Assembly: GCA_963816785.1 (NCBI GenBank)
Contig: CAWFLL010000004.1
Location: 1,488,001-1,552,000 of the forward strand
Direction of reading: 5' to 3'
Source: VRUE01 sp963816785
Lineage (GTDB): Bacteria > Actinomycetota > Thermoleophilia > Solirubrobacterales > 70-9
Length of the DNA stretch: 64,000 bases
A model generated the notes under the pieces. The model saw nothing but the letters and a program-made list of their open reading frames with translations, did no database searches and had not been told where the DNA came from. The number at the start of each line of letters is the position of its first letter. Position 1 is the stretch's first letter. The position numbers and the translations under genes were made by a program. Below, piece after piece: positions 15,826 to 25,256 of the stretch.

Positions 15826-18264
15826 TTGCCTAAAACGAAAAAGACCGCCGAGGGCGGGAGGAAGGGCTCCGCGGACTCCTACGGGGCCAAGGACATCACC
15901 GTCCTCGAGGGTCTGGAAGCCGTCCGCAAGCGGCCGGGGATGTACATCGGATCGACGGGCCCGCGGGGGCTCCACCACCTCGTCTACGAGGTGGTCGACA
16001 ACTCGGTCGACGAGGCGATCGCGGGGCACTGCAGCGAAGTCAGCGTCGTCCTCCACCCCGACGACAGCTGCACCGTCAGCGATGACGGGCGCGGGATCCC
16101 GGTTGAAGAGCTGAAGAAAGAGAAACGCCCGGCGGCGGAGGTCGTCCTCACCACCCTTCACGCCGGCGGCAAGTTCGGAGACGGCGGCGGCTACAAAGTC
16201 TCGGGAGGACTGCACGGCGTGGGCGTCTCCGTCGTCAACGCGCTCTCGGAGAGCCTGCACCTCGAGATCAGGCGCGACGGCCACGTCTGGAGCCAGGACT
16301 ACGAGCGGGGCCGTCCCAAGGGGCCGCTGGCTAAAGGCGCGCCGTCGAGGGAGACCGGGACGACGCTGACCTTCCAGCCGGACCCGGAGATCTTCGAGGA
16401 GGTCGAGTTCGACTTCCAGACTCTCGCCGACCGGCTGCGGGAGACGGCCTTCCTCACCCGGGGCCTGAAGATCGAGCTGATCGACGAGCGCGGCCAGACC
16501 AGCTCGGTCGTCTTCCAGTACGAGGGCGGGATCGAGGATTTCGTCCGCCACTTGAATGAGAACAAGGACACGCTGCACAAGAAAACGATCTACTTCGACG
16601 GAGACGGCGAGGACGGCCAGGTCGAGGTGGCGATGCAATGGAACACTTCCTATCAGGAGTCGATTTTCAGCTTCGCGAACAACATCAACACCCACGAGGG
16701 CGGGACCCACCTCTCCGGGTTCCGGGCGGCGCTGACGAGGACGCTGAACGCCTACGCGCGCAACAAAGGCCTGTTGAAAGAGAAGGACGGCAACCTCGCC
16801 GGCGAGGACGTTCGAGAGGGCCTGACCGCGGTGATCTCGGTGAAGCTGCACGACCCCCAGTTCGAGGGGCAGACGAAGACGAAACTCGGCAACCCGCCGA
16901 TCAAAGGGCTGGTCGAGGAGATCGTCAACCGGAAGCTCGCCGAGTTCCTCGAGGAGAACCCCGCCGACGCGCGGCGGATCATCACCAAGGCGATCGACGC
17001 TTCCCGCGCCCGCGACGCTGCCCGCAAGGCGCGCGACCTGACCCGCCGCAAGTCGGCGCTCGAGAACTCGACCCTGCCCGGGAAGCTCGCCGATTGCACG
17101 GTGAAGGACCCCCGCGATGCGGAGCTGTTCGTGGTCGAGGGCGATTCCGCCGGCGGCTCGGCGAAGCAGGCGAGGGACCGCTCGACCCAGGCGGTGCTGC
17201 CGCTGCGAGGGAAGATCATCAACGTCGAGAAGAGCCGGATCGACAAGGTGCTCGCCAACAACGAGATCCAGGCTCTGATCACCGCGATCGGGACCGGGAT
17301 CCACGACGAGTTCGACCTCGAGGAGGCCAGGTACCACAAAATCGTGATGGCGACCGACGCCGACGTCGACGGCGCCCACATCCGGACGCTCGTCCTCACC
17401 TTCCTCTACCGGCAGATGCCAGAGCTGATCGCGCACGGCTACGTCTACATCGCGAAGCCGCCGCTCTACCGAGTCAAACAGGGCAACCAGGAGACCTACC
17501 TCGAGCGCGAGCCCGAACTGGAGGAGCTGCTGCTCCGCGACAAGCTCGAGAAGATCGAGCTCACCGACGCGGCCGGGAAGTCGCGGAAGCTGAGCAAATC
17601 CCGCTGGCAGGCCTACACGCGCCGGGCAAAAGAGTACGAAGGGTGGGGCTCGTCGCTGCAGGCGGAGTTCGGGCACGAGACCGTGCGCTTCCTCGAGGAG
17701 TCGAGCCTGCTCGACGAGGGGGTGGCGACGCTGGCGGGCGCCCGCAAGGTGCTCGGTGGCAAGGACGACCCGGCGGAGCCGTTCGAGACCGAGGTCGTCG
17801 AGGACTCAGACGAGGCCCTGATCGTGAAGGCGATCGAACGGAAGACCGGCCTCGCCCGCAAGCACCGGCTCCCACGCGAGCTGTTCGAGCACCACGACTA
17901 CCGCAAGTTCGCCGAGGTCCACACGGCGCTGTTGAAGCAGGTCGGGCGGCCGCCATTCGAGGTGACCCTCGGTGGGCGCAGCGCCGAGGCCCTGTCCTTC
18001 CAGGCGCTGCACGGCGCCGTCCTCGACCTGGCTCGACACGGGACCCAGCTGACCAGGTTCAAGGGCCTGGGCGAGATGAACGCCGACCAGCTGCGCGAGA
18101 CGACGATGGACCCCGCGACTCGGACTCTGCAGCGGGTCACGCTCGAGGATGCCTCGGAAGCCGCCGCCGACCAGATCTTCTCGATGCTGATGGGCGATCA
18201 GGTCGAGCCGCGCCGCCGGTTCATCGAGGACCACGCGAAAGAGGTCAAGTTCCTCGATGTCTGA
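15826..18264 (+). CDS. gyrB: DNA gyrase subunit B (long form)
   Basis: An 812-residue ATPase subunit of gyrase. The TTG start lies 5 bases after AGAGAGGA. The GHKL ATPase part has EVVDNSVDEAIAGH and the TOPRIM motif EGDSAGG is at residues 438-444, with TDADVDGAHIRTL after it; the C-terminus has RFKGLGEMN. Most actinobacterial GyrB proteins are about 650-715 residues. This one has roughly 180 residues between about 558 and 743 (YLEREPELEELL to TQLTRF), comparable in place to the insertion in proteobacterial GyrB. It is followed 20 bases later by gyrA. Confidence 0.96.
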   Translation: MPKTKKTAEGGRKGSADSYGAKDITVLEGLEAVRKRPGMYIGSTGPRGLHHLVYEVVDNSVDEAIAGHCSEVSVVLHPDDSCTVSDDGRGIPVEELKKEKRPAAEVVLTTLHAGGKFGDGGGYKVSGGLHGVGVSVVNALSESLHLEIRRDGHVWSQDYERGRPKGPLAKGAPSRETGTTLTFQPDPEIFEEVEFDFQTLADRLRETAFLTRGLKIELIDERGQTSSVVFQYEGGIEDFVRHLNENKDTLHKKTIYFDGDGEDGQVEVAMQWNTSYQESIFSFANNINTHEGGTHLSGFRAALTRTLNAYARNKGLLKEKDGNLAGEDVREGLTAVISVKLHDPQFEGQTKTKLGNPPIKGLVEEIVNRKLAEFLEENPADARRIITKAIDASRARDAARKARDLTRRKSALENSTLPGKLADCTVKDPRDAELFVVEGDSAGGSAKQARDRSTQAVLPLRGKIINVEKSRIDKVLANNEIQALITAIGTGIHDEFDLEEARYHKIVMATDADVDGAHIRTLVLTFLYRQMPELIAHGYVYIAKPPLYRVKQGNQETYLEREPELEELLLRDKLEKIELTDAAGKSRKLSKSRWQAYTRRAKEYEGWGSSLQAEFGHETVRFLEESSLLDEGVATLAGARKVLGGKDDPAEPFETEVVEDSDEALIVKAIERKTGLARKHRLPRELFEHHDYRKFAEVHTALLKQVGRPPFEVTLGGRSAEALSFQALHGAVLDLARHGTQLTRFKGLGEMNADQLRETTMDPATRTLQRVTLEDASEAAADQIFSMLMGDQVEPRRRFIEDHAKEVKFLDV

Positions 18265-18284
18265 TCGCAAGGGGGTGAGCGGCG

Positions 18285-20768
18285 ATGGCGCTTGAGGCTC
18301 TGACCGGCCGGATCGAAGAGCGAGAGCTCGAGAAGGAGATGCGCTCCTCCTATCTCGATTACGCGATGAGCGTGATCGTGGGACGGGCGCTGCCCGACGT
18401 CCGCGACGGGTTGAAGCCGGTCCACCGCCGGGTCCTCTACGCGATGCACGACATCGGCCTGCAGCCGACCCGGCCCTACCGCAAGTGCGCCTTCATCGTC
18501 GGCGAGGTGATGGGCAAGTACCACCCGCACGGCGACTCGGCGATCTACGACACCCTGGTCCGGATGGCGCAGGAGTTCTCCCTGCGCTATCCGCTCGTGG
18601 ACGGCCAGGGCAACTTCGGCTCGATCGACGACGATCCGGCCGCCGCGATGCGCTACACCGAGGCCCGGCTGGGGCGGCTCGCGACCGAGCTGCTGCGCGA
18701 CATCGACGCCGACACGGTCGACTTCGGCCCCAACTACGACGAATCGACCCAGGAGCCGCTGATCCTGCCGGCCAGGTTCCCGAACCTGCTCGTCAACGGA
18801 GCAGCCGGGATCGCGGTCGGGATGGCGACCAACATCCCCCCGCACAACCTGCGCGAGGTCGCGGCCGCAGTCTCGATCTACATCGACGATCCGCAGGTCG
18901 ATCTCGCCGGCCTGATGGAGCACGTCAAGGGCCCCGATTTCCCCGGCGGCGGAATCATGAGCATGGAGGGGATCCGCGATGCCTACGCCTCCGGCCGTGG
19001 GACGGTGAAGGTGAGGGCGCGCGCACACGTCGAGCCGCTCAAGGGCGGCAAGGACGCGATCGTCGTCACCGAGCTCCCGTTCATGGTCAAGAAGGGAGGC
19101 GACAACGGCCTGATCACCAAGATCGCCGACCTCGTCCGCGAAAAGAAACTGGAGGGGATCTCCGACCTTCGCGACGAGTCCGACCGCTCGGGAATGCGCT
19201 TGGTGATCGAGCTCAAGCGTGGCGGCCAGCCGGCCAAGGTCGTGCTCAACAACCTCTACAAGAAAACCCAGATGCAGACCAGCTTCGGGATCAACATGGT
19301 GGCGCTGGTCGACGGGGTCCCGCGCACCCTCAGCCTGCTCGAGCTGGTCCACCACTACGTCCAGCACCAGCGCGAGGTCGTCACACGGAGGACCCAGCAC
19401 GAACTGCGACGCGCGGAGGCGAGGGCTCACATCCTCGAGGGGCTCCTGGTCGCTCTCGACAACCTCGACGCGGTGATCAAACTGATCCGCGGCTCGGCCG
19501 ACCCCGACGCCGCCCGCGACGGGCTGATCGAGAAATTCGAGCTCTCGCGCGAGCAGGCGCAGGCAATCCTCGACATGCGGCTGCAGCGGCTCACCGCGCT
19601 CGAGGGCGACAAGGTGCGCGCCGAGCACGCCGACCTGATCGAGCGGATCGGGGAACTGCGGACGATCCTCGGCGACGAGGCGAAGGTGCTGGCGCTGGTC
19701 AAGGAAGAGTTGGGGGAGATCGTCGAGTCCTACGGCGACGAGCGGCGAACCGAAATCACCCACTTCGAGGGTGACGTCGGGATCGAGGACATGATCGCCG
19801 ATCAGCAGATGGTGGTCTCGCTGACCGCTTCCGGCTACGTGAAGCGGCTGCCGCTCGCGACCTATCGCCAGCAGCGCCGCGGCGGCATCGGGGTGATGGG
19901 AATGAACCTGAAAGAGGACGACTACATCGCCCACCTCCGCATCTGCTCGACCCACGACTACCTGCTGTTCTTCACCAACCGCGGCAAGGTCTACCGGCTC
20001 AAGGTCTACGAGCTGCCCGAGGGGTCGCGGACGGCCAAAGGCAGCGCCCTGGTCAACCTGCTGCCGTTGCGCGACGGCGAGCGGGTGATGGCCGTGATCC
20101 CGACCCGCGACTTCAAGGAGAACAGGTACCTGGCGTTCGCCACCGCCAAGGGCCTGATCAAGAAGACCGAGTTCCTCGCCTACAACACCCCGATCCGGGC
20201 CGACGGAATCATCGCGATCAAGGTGCGGGACGGCGACGAGCTGGTCCAGGTGCGGCTCACCTCGGGCGACGAGGACATCCTGATGGTCTCCCATTCCGGG
20301 CACGCCTCACGCTTTTCCGAGAAGCTCGTGCGCCCGATGGGCCGCGACACCAGCGGGGTCAAGGGCATGAACGTCGCCGGCAAAGACAATCGCGTTCTCG
20401 CGATGGACGTCGCCCGCGACGACACCGAATTGTTCGTGGTGACCGAGAACGGCTACGGCAAGCGGACGCCCGTCGCCGACTACCCGGTCAAGGGCCGCGG
20501 CACTAAAGGCGTGCTGACGGCGAAGCTGACCGAGAAGAAGGGCGGGCTCGCCGGCGCCCTGATTGTCCGCGAACACCAGGACCTCCTCTTCATCTCCCAG
20601 AACGGGATGGTTCAGCGCACCTCGGTCAGCGGCATCTCGCTGATGGGCCGCCCGACCCAGGGGGTCAAGGTGATGAACATCAAGGACGACGACCTCGTCA
20701 GCGCCGTCGCGCTCGTCGTCGAATCGGACGAGACGCCTGAGCCGGCTCAGGACGAGCTTGGCGATTGA
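18285..20768 (+). CDS. gyrA: DNA gyrase subunit A
   Basis: An 827-residue breakage-reunion subunit. The catalytic tyrosine is Tyr124 in AAMRYTEARL. The quinolone region reads HGDSAIYDTLVRM, with the Ser and Asp found in drug-sensitive enzymes. The GyrA box QQRRGGIGV (about 529-537) in the C-terminal wrapping domain identifies gyrase rather than topoisomerase IV, with Ile where Lys is usual. A GGGGGTGAG ribosome-binding site precedes the ATG. Confidence 0.97.
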   Translation: MALEALTGRIEERELEKEMRSSYLDYAMSVIVGRALPDVRDGLKPVHRRVLYAMHDIGLQPTRPYRKCAFIVGEVMGKYHPHGDSAIYDTLVRMAQEFSLRYPLVDGQGNFGSIDDDPAAAMRYTEARLGRLATELLRDIDADTVDFGPNYDESTQEPLILPARFPNLLVNGAAGIAVGMATNIPPHNLREVAAAVSIYIDDPQVDLAGLMEHVKGPDFPGGGIMSMEGIRDAYASGRGTVKVRARAHVEPLKGGKDAIVVTELPFMVKKGGDNGLITKIADLVREKKLEGISDLRDESDRSGMRLVIELKRGGQPAKVVLNNLYKKTQMQTSFGINMVALVDGVPRTLSLLELVHHYVQHQREVVTRRTQHELRRAEARAHILEGLLVALDNLDAVIKLIRGSADPDAARDGLIEKFELSREQAQAILDMRLQRLTALEGDKVRAEHADLIERIGELRTILGDEAKVLALVKEELGEIVESYGDERRTEITHFEGDVGIEDMIADQQMVVSLTASGYVKRLPLATYRQQRRGGIGVMGMNLKEDDYIAHLRICSTHDYLLFFTNRGKVYRLKVYELPEGSRTAKGSALVNLLPLRDGERVMAVIPTRDFKENRYLAFATAKGLIKKTEFLAYNTPIRADGIIAIKVRDGDELVQVRLTSGDEDILMVSHSGHASRFSEKLVRPMGRDTSGVKGMNVAGKDNRVLAMDVARDDTELFVVTENGYGKRTPVADYPVKGRGTKGVLTAKLTEKKGGLAGALIVREHQDLLFISQNGMVQRTSVSGISLMGRPTQGVKVMNIKDDDLVSAVALVVESDETPEPAQDELGD

Positions 20769-20850
20769 GGGGGAGCGGGCATCCCCCGCCCGGACTCGCG
20801 GCCTTCGGCCGCTCTGAGTATCCGCCCGTTCGGGGGACGCCCGCCCCCCA
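20769..20850. repeat. Palindromic element, copy 2 (downstream of gyrA)
   Basis: Near-complementary outer arms (GGGGGAGCGGGCATCCCCC and GGGGGACGCCCGCCCCCC) enclose a perfect inner hairpin GCGGCC-TTC-GGCCGC (20798-20812) and GAGTATCCGCCCGTTCG (20816-20832), the exact inverse of the core in the yidC-jag element. It begins directly after the gyrA stop and could fold as a transcription end, but has no T tract. The remaining bases to 20928 hold nothing I recognise. Confidence 0.65.
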
Positions 20851-20928
20851 GCCGCCCAGCTGGGCCGGCTCGGGCGAATCCCGCACTTGACCGCGAAGGT
20901 GCTCGGCGCTGCGCGAGTCGTCGGAGCT

Positions 20929-21435
20929 TCAGGCGGCGGCCGGGAGGTACTGCTGCCAGGCCGGCGGGATTGAGGGGCTGGCGACCTGGATGAAGACGCT
21001 GGGTCCGGGCGCCTTGGGCAGCTTGCGGGGGTGCATCTGGATCTCGCGCGGCAGCCGGTTTCCCTTGCGGCGGTTGCAGCTTGCGCAGGCGGCGACGATG
21101 TTCTCCCAGACGGATTTGCCGCCCCGGCTGCGGGGGATCACGTGATCTACGGTCAGCCCCGACTTGCGAGAGCCGCAGTACTGGCAGGTCCAGGCATCGC
21201 GGGCCAGCACCGCCCGGCGGGTGATTTTGCGGCGGTGGGCTTCGCGGGGGACGCGGACGTAGGTGATCAGGCGGATCACGTCCGGCCGGTCGATGGTCAT
21301 GTGCTCGGAATGGATCGCGCCCTCGCGCCTCTCCAAGAGCTCCGCTTTCTCCTTCAGCAGCAGCACAGCAGCCCGCCTCAACGTGCAGACGTTGATCGGC
21401 TCATACGTCGCGTTGAGGACCAATACCCTGGCCAT
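20929..21435 (-). CDS. HNH endonuclease
   Basis: A 168-residue protein starting at ATG 21435 (MARVLVLNATYEPINV, typical of this family). The N-terminal half is the usual actinobacterial extension (VLLLKEKAELLE, IRLITYVRVP), followed by the HNH module: CQYCGSRKSGLTVDHVIPRS, NIVAACASCNRRKGNRL. Two CxxC pairs bind structural zinc and the D-H-V-I-P strand carries the catalytic His. It is a stand-alone housekeeping-type HNH protein common in actinobacteria; its role is unknown. There is no sign of an intron or a mobile element. Confidence 0.88.
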   Translation of the reverse strand: MARVLVLNATYEPINVCTLRRAAVLLLKEKAELLERREGAIHSEHMTIDRPDVIRLITYVRVPREAHRRKITRRAVLARDAWTCQYCGSRKSGLTVDHVIPRSRGGKSVWENIVAACASCNRRKGNRLPREIQMHPRKLPKAPGPSVFIQVASPSIPPAWQQYLPAAA

Positions 21436-21474
21436 GCTGGCCGGAATTCTACGCAGGCTCGTGGTGGGCATCCC

Positions 21475-22308
21475 TCAGTCGACCGGATAGGACCCCAGGA
21501 TTCGCACGGACTCGGCCTTGGTGCGGAGCGCGGATATGGCCTCGGCGACAGCTGGGTCATCCGACGCTCCCTCGAGGTCGCAGAAGAACATGTAGCGGCC
21601 GAGGCCGCGGCGGAGGGGGCGGGACTCGATCCGCGACAGGTTCACCTCGCGGCTGGAGAACTCCTGCAGCGCTTCGACCAGCGCGCCCGGGTGGTCCTCC
21701 CCCAGCTCGGAGAAGACGAGTGAGGTCTTCCACGGCCCGTCGCTGTCGGGCTGAGTCCCGGCAGGCGCGATCCAGACGAAGCGGGTGACGTTGTCGGCCT
21801 CATCCTCGATCCCCTCCCGGAGGATCGTGCAGCCGTAGAGCTCCGCCGCCGAGAGGGCGCCGATCGCGGCCCAGGGCCGCTCCGACTCGCTGACCATCCG
21901 TACCGCCGCGGCGGTGCTGGTCACGCTCCGGCGTTCGACCCCGGGCAGCGCCTCGCGCAGGAAACGCGCGCACTGGGCGAGCGGCTGGGGATGGGAGAGC
22001 ACAGCCTCGATCCGGTCGAGCCCGACCTCCTCTCGTGCGATCAGGTGAGCCCGGACCGCGAAGTCGTGCTCGCCGACGATCGTCACCGCCTCGGTGTCGA
22101 AGGCAAGTGTGTCGAGGGTGCTTCGGACAGAGCCCTCGATCGAGTTCTCGAACGGGACGAACGCCCGCTCCGCCTCCCCCCGCTCGACGGCGAGGATCGC
22201 GTCGTGGACCGTCGGCGTGCGGAGTGAGTCGACCCCGATGTCCGGCGATGCTTCCCGCAGCGCGTCTTCGGTGAACGTGCCGGCCGGACCGAGGTAGGCG
22301 ACCTTCAT
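21475..22308 (-). CDS. pheA: Prephenate dehydratase
   Basis: A 277-residue monofunctional enzyme that converts prephenate to phenylpyruvate for phenylalanine synthesis. The N-terminal dehydratase domain shows YLGPAGTFTEDAL, VPFENSIEGSV, LSHPQPLAQC and the catalytic-region DNVTRFVWI. The C-terminal ACT domain (GALVEALQEFSSREVNLSRIESRP) carries the phenylalanine-binding ESRP and should give feedback inhibition. No chorismate mutase domain is present. It lies 9 bases downstream of the CARDB-type gene. Confidence 0.95.
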   Translation of the reverse strand: MKVAYLGPAGTFTEDALREASPDIGVDSLRTPTVHDAILAVERGEAERAFVPFENSIEGSVRSTLDTLAFDTEAVTIVGEHDFAVRAHLIAREEVGLDRIEAVLSHPQPLAQCARFLREALPGVERRSVTSTAAAVRMVSESERPWAAIGALSAAELYGCTILREGIEDEADNVTRFVWIAPAGTQPDSDGPWKTSLVFSELGEDHPGALVEALQEFSSREVNLSRIESRPLRRGLGRYMFFCDLEGASDDPAVAEAISALRTKAESVRILGSYPVD

Positions 22309-22317
22309 CGCCGCCCC

Positions 22318-23355
22318 CTAACCAAATTCGACGGTGTAGCTGGCTTCGTTGTTTTCGGTGACCTGCTCGCCGGGGACTGGCTCGACGTTGACTTCGAGCG
22401 TCACCGTCCCTTTCGGCGCCGGGGTCAGCGGGATCGTCACGCTCGAGGTTTCGCCCGCGGCGATGCTGGGGATGCTTTCCTGCAGCGTATTCCCCCCGGC
22501 GGTGACCGAGACGGTGACTCCGTTCTCGGTCGATTCGCCCTGGTTCTGGACTTCGACTTCGACTTCGGGCGTTTCTTCGACTTCGACGGCGGCCGCCGAT
22601 TCCGGGACCAGTTCGGTGCCGTTGACGCTGGTCGAGATCAGGCCGAGGCCGTGGACACCCGGGGTTTCCGCCCCGGTTGCGCCGCTGACCGAGCCGAGCG
22701 CGGAGCTGACCTTGCTTTCGTCGAGCCATTCGGTCCCCTCGGGCAGGAACGCGCTTTCCGGCACGTCCTCGCCTTCGATGCCGTTGTCGGCGAGCACGGC
22801 GTTGATCTCGGGACGCGCGACCGATGAATAGAGGACGTCGCTCGCGAGGAGGATCCGCATCTGCTCGGCGATCGTCGCGGTCGCTTTCTCCGAGCCGACA
22901 TCGCCGAGCGCGGTGCTCATCTTGTCGGCGATTTTGCCCATCGCGTCGCTCCGCAGTTGGTAGACCAGCTCGAGTGTGTTCTGGGCTTCGCTCATGTCGC
23001 CCGGGGCATCGAGGCTGTCGACCCGGGCCGTGTAGCTGTCGATCGCGCTGCGATCGGCGTTGACCTCGGCGACGAACTCGGTGACCGAGAGGCTGCCCGG
23101 GTCCGCCAGCTTGCCGAAGAAGGTTTCGCTCGTCTGGGCGGTCTCGTCGACGATCTGGGTCACGTCGCCGGCGTAGTCGGAGAGCGCCCGGTTCTGGCGG
23201 GCGTCGAGGCATCCCCGAACAGCGAGCACGAGGAGGATCAGGACGATCAGGCCGCCGCCGAGCGCGAGGCCGCGCCGCAGCATGATCTGCTGCCGTTCGG
23301 CGCGACGGGTCGGCCGCTTTCTCCGTTGCGGCCTGGATGCAGTCGAGTCCTCCAA
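22318..23355 (-). CDS. Membrane-anchored extracytoplasmic protein with CARDB-like domain
   Basis: About 345 residues from TTG 23355, which has GGGAGAG 7 bases upstream. A basic cytoplasmic N-terminus (RPQRRKRPTRRAERQ) leads into one membrane helix (LALGGGLIVLILLVLAV), then a helical region of about 190 residues and a C-terminal Ig-like CARDB domain of about 100 residues (VEVQNQGESTENGVTVSVTAGG...). The position beside the division-kinase operon suggests an envelope role. I know of no characterised homologue. Confidence 0.65.
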   Translation of the reverse strand: MEDSTASRPQRRKRPTRRAERQQIMLRRGLALGGGLIVLILLVLAVRGCLDARQNRALSDYAGDVTQIVDETAQTSETFFGKLADPGSLSVTEFVAEVNADRSAIDSYTARVDSLDAPGDMSEAQNTLELVYQLRSDAMGKIADKMSTALGDVGSEKATATIAEQMRILLASDVLYSSVARPEINAVLADNGIEGEDVPESAFLPEGTEWLDESKVSSALGSVSGATGAETPGVHGLGLISTSVNGTELVPESAAAVEVEETPEVEVEVQNQGESTENGVTVSVTAGGNTLQESIPSIAAGETSSVTIPLTPAPKGTVTLEVNVEPVPGEQVTENNEASYTVEFG

Positions 23356-23501
23356 GAAATGGCTCTCCCAAGCAGGTTGACTGGCCGGAGAGTATGCACA
23401 TTGGCGGGGTCGTCTCGTCAGGACCCGCAGCAAACGTTGCGTTTTCGAGCACTCTGGCGGTGGGCAGGAGAGCGCCTCGATCCGGCGAAGGTCGGAGTGC
23501 T

Positions 23502-24419
23502 GTGGTCGGCTCCCTCGTCCTCAACCGCTTCCTGATAGAGCGCCGGATCGGCAGCGGTGGGTTCGGCGTCGTCTACGAGGCATGGGACGGTCGGCTGGAG
23601 CGCCCGGTCGCGGTCAAGGCGATCGACTCGGATGGCGCCGAAGGTGGCCGGGTGCTTCGCGAGGCCCAGGCCGCCGCCCGCCTCAACCACTCCGGGATCG
23701 TGACGCTGTACGAGATCGGGGAAGAAGACGGCAGCGCGCTGCTGGTGACAGAGCTCGTCGACGGGGACACCCTGGCGCGCAAGACGCGCGAGGGCGCGCT
23801 CAGCGATCGAGAGATCGGGGAGATCGGCGCGGACCTCTGCGAGGCATTGGACCACGCTCATACCCGGGGCGTCGTTCACCGCGACGTGAAGCCGCAGAAC
23901 ATCGTCGTCACCGAGGACGGCGAGCCCCACGCAAAGCTGATGGACTTCGGTGTCGCGCGGCTCGCGGGCGCGCCCGGGCTGACCGCTCCAGGCGACGTCG
24001 TCGGGACCCTCGCCTACATGGCGCCGGAGCAGGCCGAAGGCCGCGGCGCCGGGCCCGAGGCCGACGTCTACGCGCTCGCGCTGACGCTGTACGAGTGCTG
24101 GAGCGGGGTGAACCCGAACCGGCGACCGAACCCTGCGGCGACGGCGCGGGCGATTGGCGCCCGGGCGCGTCCGCTTCGCCGCGTCCGCCCCGACCTGCCG
24201 CACGAGCTGAGCGCGACGATCGATGCCGCGCTGCAGGCCCGCCGCTCGCAGCGGCCGACGCTGGAGGAGCTGGGGACCGCGATCGAGGACTCCCTCAGCC
24301 AACTCGCCGAGGAGCCGCCCCGCCGCGCCGCGCCGCTGCCGCTCCGCGCCGGCATCGCCGCCGCCGCCGCGGTGCTCGGGGCCTGGCTCGCCGTCGGTCA
24401 CGGCATCGCTCTACCGTAG
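23502..24419 (+). CDS. Serine/threonine protein kinase (PknA-like)
   Basis: About 305 residues from GTG 23502 (GGAG four bases upstream). The Hanks kinase domain fills residues 10-270: glycine loop IGSGGFGVVYE, Lys in VAVKAID, catalytic HRDVKPQNIVV, DFGVAR, and APEQAEG. A single membrane helix lies near the C-terminus (GIAAAAAVLGAWLAVG) with almost nothing outside, so it has no sensor domain. It opens the operon kinase-fhaA-fhaB-pstP-rodA-pbpA-pknB-ddl. The longer open frame upstream is not kinase-like. Confidence 0.88.
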   Translation: MVGSLVLNRFLIERRIGSGGFGVVYEAWDGRLERPVAVKAIDSDGAEGGRVLREAQAAARLNHSGIVTLYEIGEEDGSALLVTELVDGDTLARKTREGALSDREIGEIGADLCEALDHAHTRGVVHRDVKPQNIVVTEDGEPHAKLMDFGVARLAGAPGLTAPGDVVGTLAYMAPEQAEGRGAGPEADVYALALTLYECWSGVNPNRRPNPAATARAIGARARPLRRVRPDLPHELSATIDAALQARRSQRPTLEELGTAIEDSLSQLAEEPPRRAAPLPLRAGIAAAAAVLGAWLAVGHGIALP

Positions 24420-24487
24420 GATTTCAGCCGGTTTCTCCACCCCGGAGGACCGCACCTCTTCTGCGAAGGGAGCTCCCGATCAGCGTC

Positions 24488-25246
24488 TTGCGCAACCTCG
24501 AGAGTCGAATCGAAGGCCTCGTCGAGGGGGTATTCAGCCGCGCGTTCAGCTCCGAGGTGCAGCCCGTCGAGCTGGCCCGGAGGCTGGCCAAGGAAATGGA
24601 CTCCCACAAGACCGCGGGCGTCGCGCGCGTCTACGTCCCGAATGAGTACACGGTCTACCTCTCGAGCCGGGATCGCGTCAGGCTGGAGGGCTATGAGCGC
24701 TCGCTCGAGCAGGAGCTGTCCGGCTACCTCCTCGAGCACGCCCGTCGCCGCGGCTACGACCTGCTGACCCGTCCCGAGGTCGAGTTCAAGACCGACGAGC
24801 GGCTGCGCCTCGGCGAGTTCGGGATCCAGACGCGCCTGGTCAAGCCGCCGGCGCGCGAGGGGGGAAGCCCGAGCCAGGGCGAGGAGGGCCACACGATGGT
24901 CTACTCGGCAGTGCGCTCGGCCCCCGAGCCGGAGGCCGGCGGGCGACAGGTCGCCACAGTCGCCACCCGCGCAGTCGTCTCGCTCGACGACCGCCGCTAC
25001 GTCCTGGAGGGCCCGCGGGCGACGATCGGTCGCGCCAAGGACGCCGAGTGCGTGCTGCGCGACCCGAACGTCTCACGGCACCATGCGGAGCTGCGCCGCT
25101 CGTCCTCCGGCGACTGGACGATCGCGGACCTCGGCTCGACCAACGGGATCAGAGTCAACGGCCGGCGGGTCAGCTCGACCCGCCTCGGCCCTGGCGACGA
25201 GGTGACCCTGGGAACCACGACCTTCCTGTTCGACGTCGAGCAGTGA
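24488..25246 (+). CDS. fhaA: FhaA-type protein: DUF3662 plus FHA domain
   Basis: About 252 residues. The N-terminal DUF3662 (RNLESRIEGLVEGVFSRAF, VQPVELARRLAKEMD, VPNEYTVYLS) is followed by a linker and a C-terminal FHA domain (TIGRAKDAECVLRDPNVSRHH, DLGSTNGIRVNG) that reads phosphothreonine. In Mycobacterium FhaA regulates peptidoglycan synthesis downstream of PknB. TTG 24488 is the first canonical start, but GAAGGGAG lies 15 bases away; ATC at 24479 would sit 6 bases after it and give the N-terminus I expect of this family (x-SVLRNLE), so the real start may be ATC. Confidence 0.87.
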   Translation: MRNLESRIEGLVEGVFSRAFSSEVQPVELARRLAKEMDSHKTAGVARVYVPNEYTVYLSSRDRVRLEGYERSLEQELSGYLLEHARRRGYDLLTRPEVEFKTDERLRLGEFGIQTRLVKPPAREGGSPSQGEEGHTMVYSAVRSAPEPEAGGRQVATVATRAVVSLDDRRYVLEGPRATIGRAKDAECVLRDPNVSRHHAELRRSSSGDWTIADLGSTNGIRVNGRRVSSTRLGPGDEVTLGTTTFLFDVEQ

Positions 25247-25256
25247 CGCCAGCAGC

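Noticed and set aside
20798..20812. GCGGCC-TTC-GGCCGC after gyrA as a standard intrinsic terminator
   Set aside because: No T tract follows, and the hairpin is part of the larger palindromic element; it may still end transcription another way.
21136..21147. GATCACGTGATC palindrome inside the HNH gene as a second parS
   Set aside because: It shares only the central CACGTG with parS; the outer bases do not match, and it codes for conserved HNH residues.
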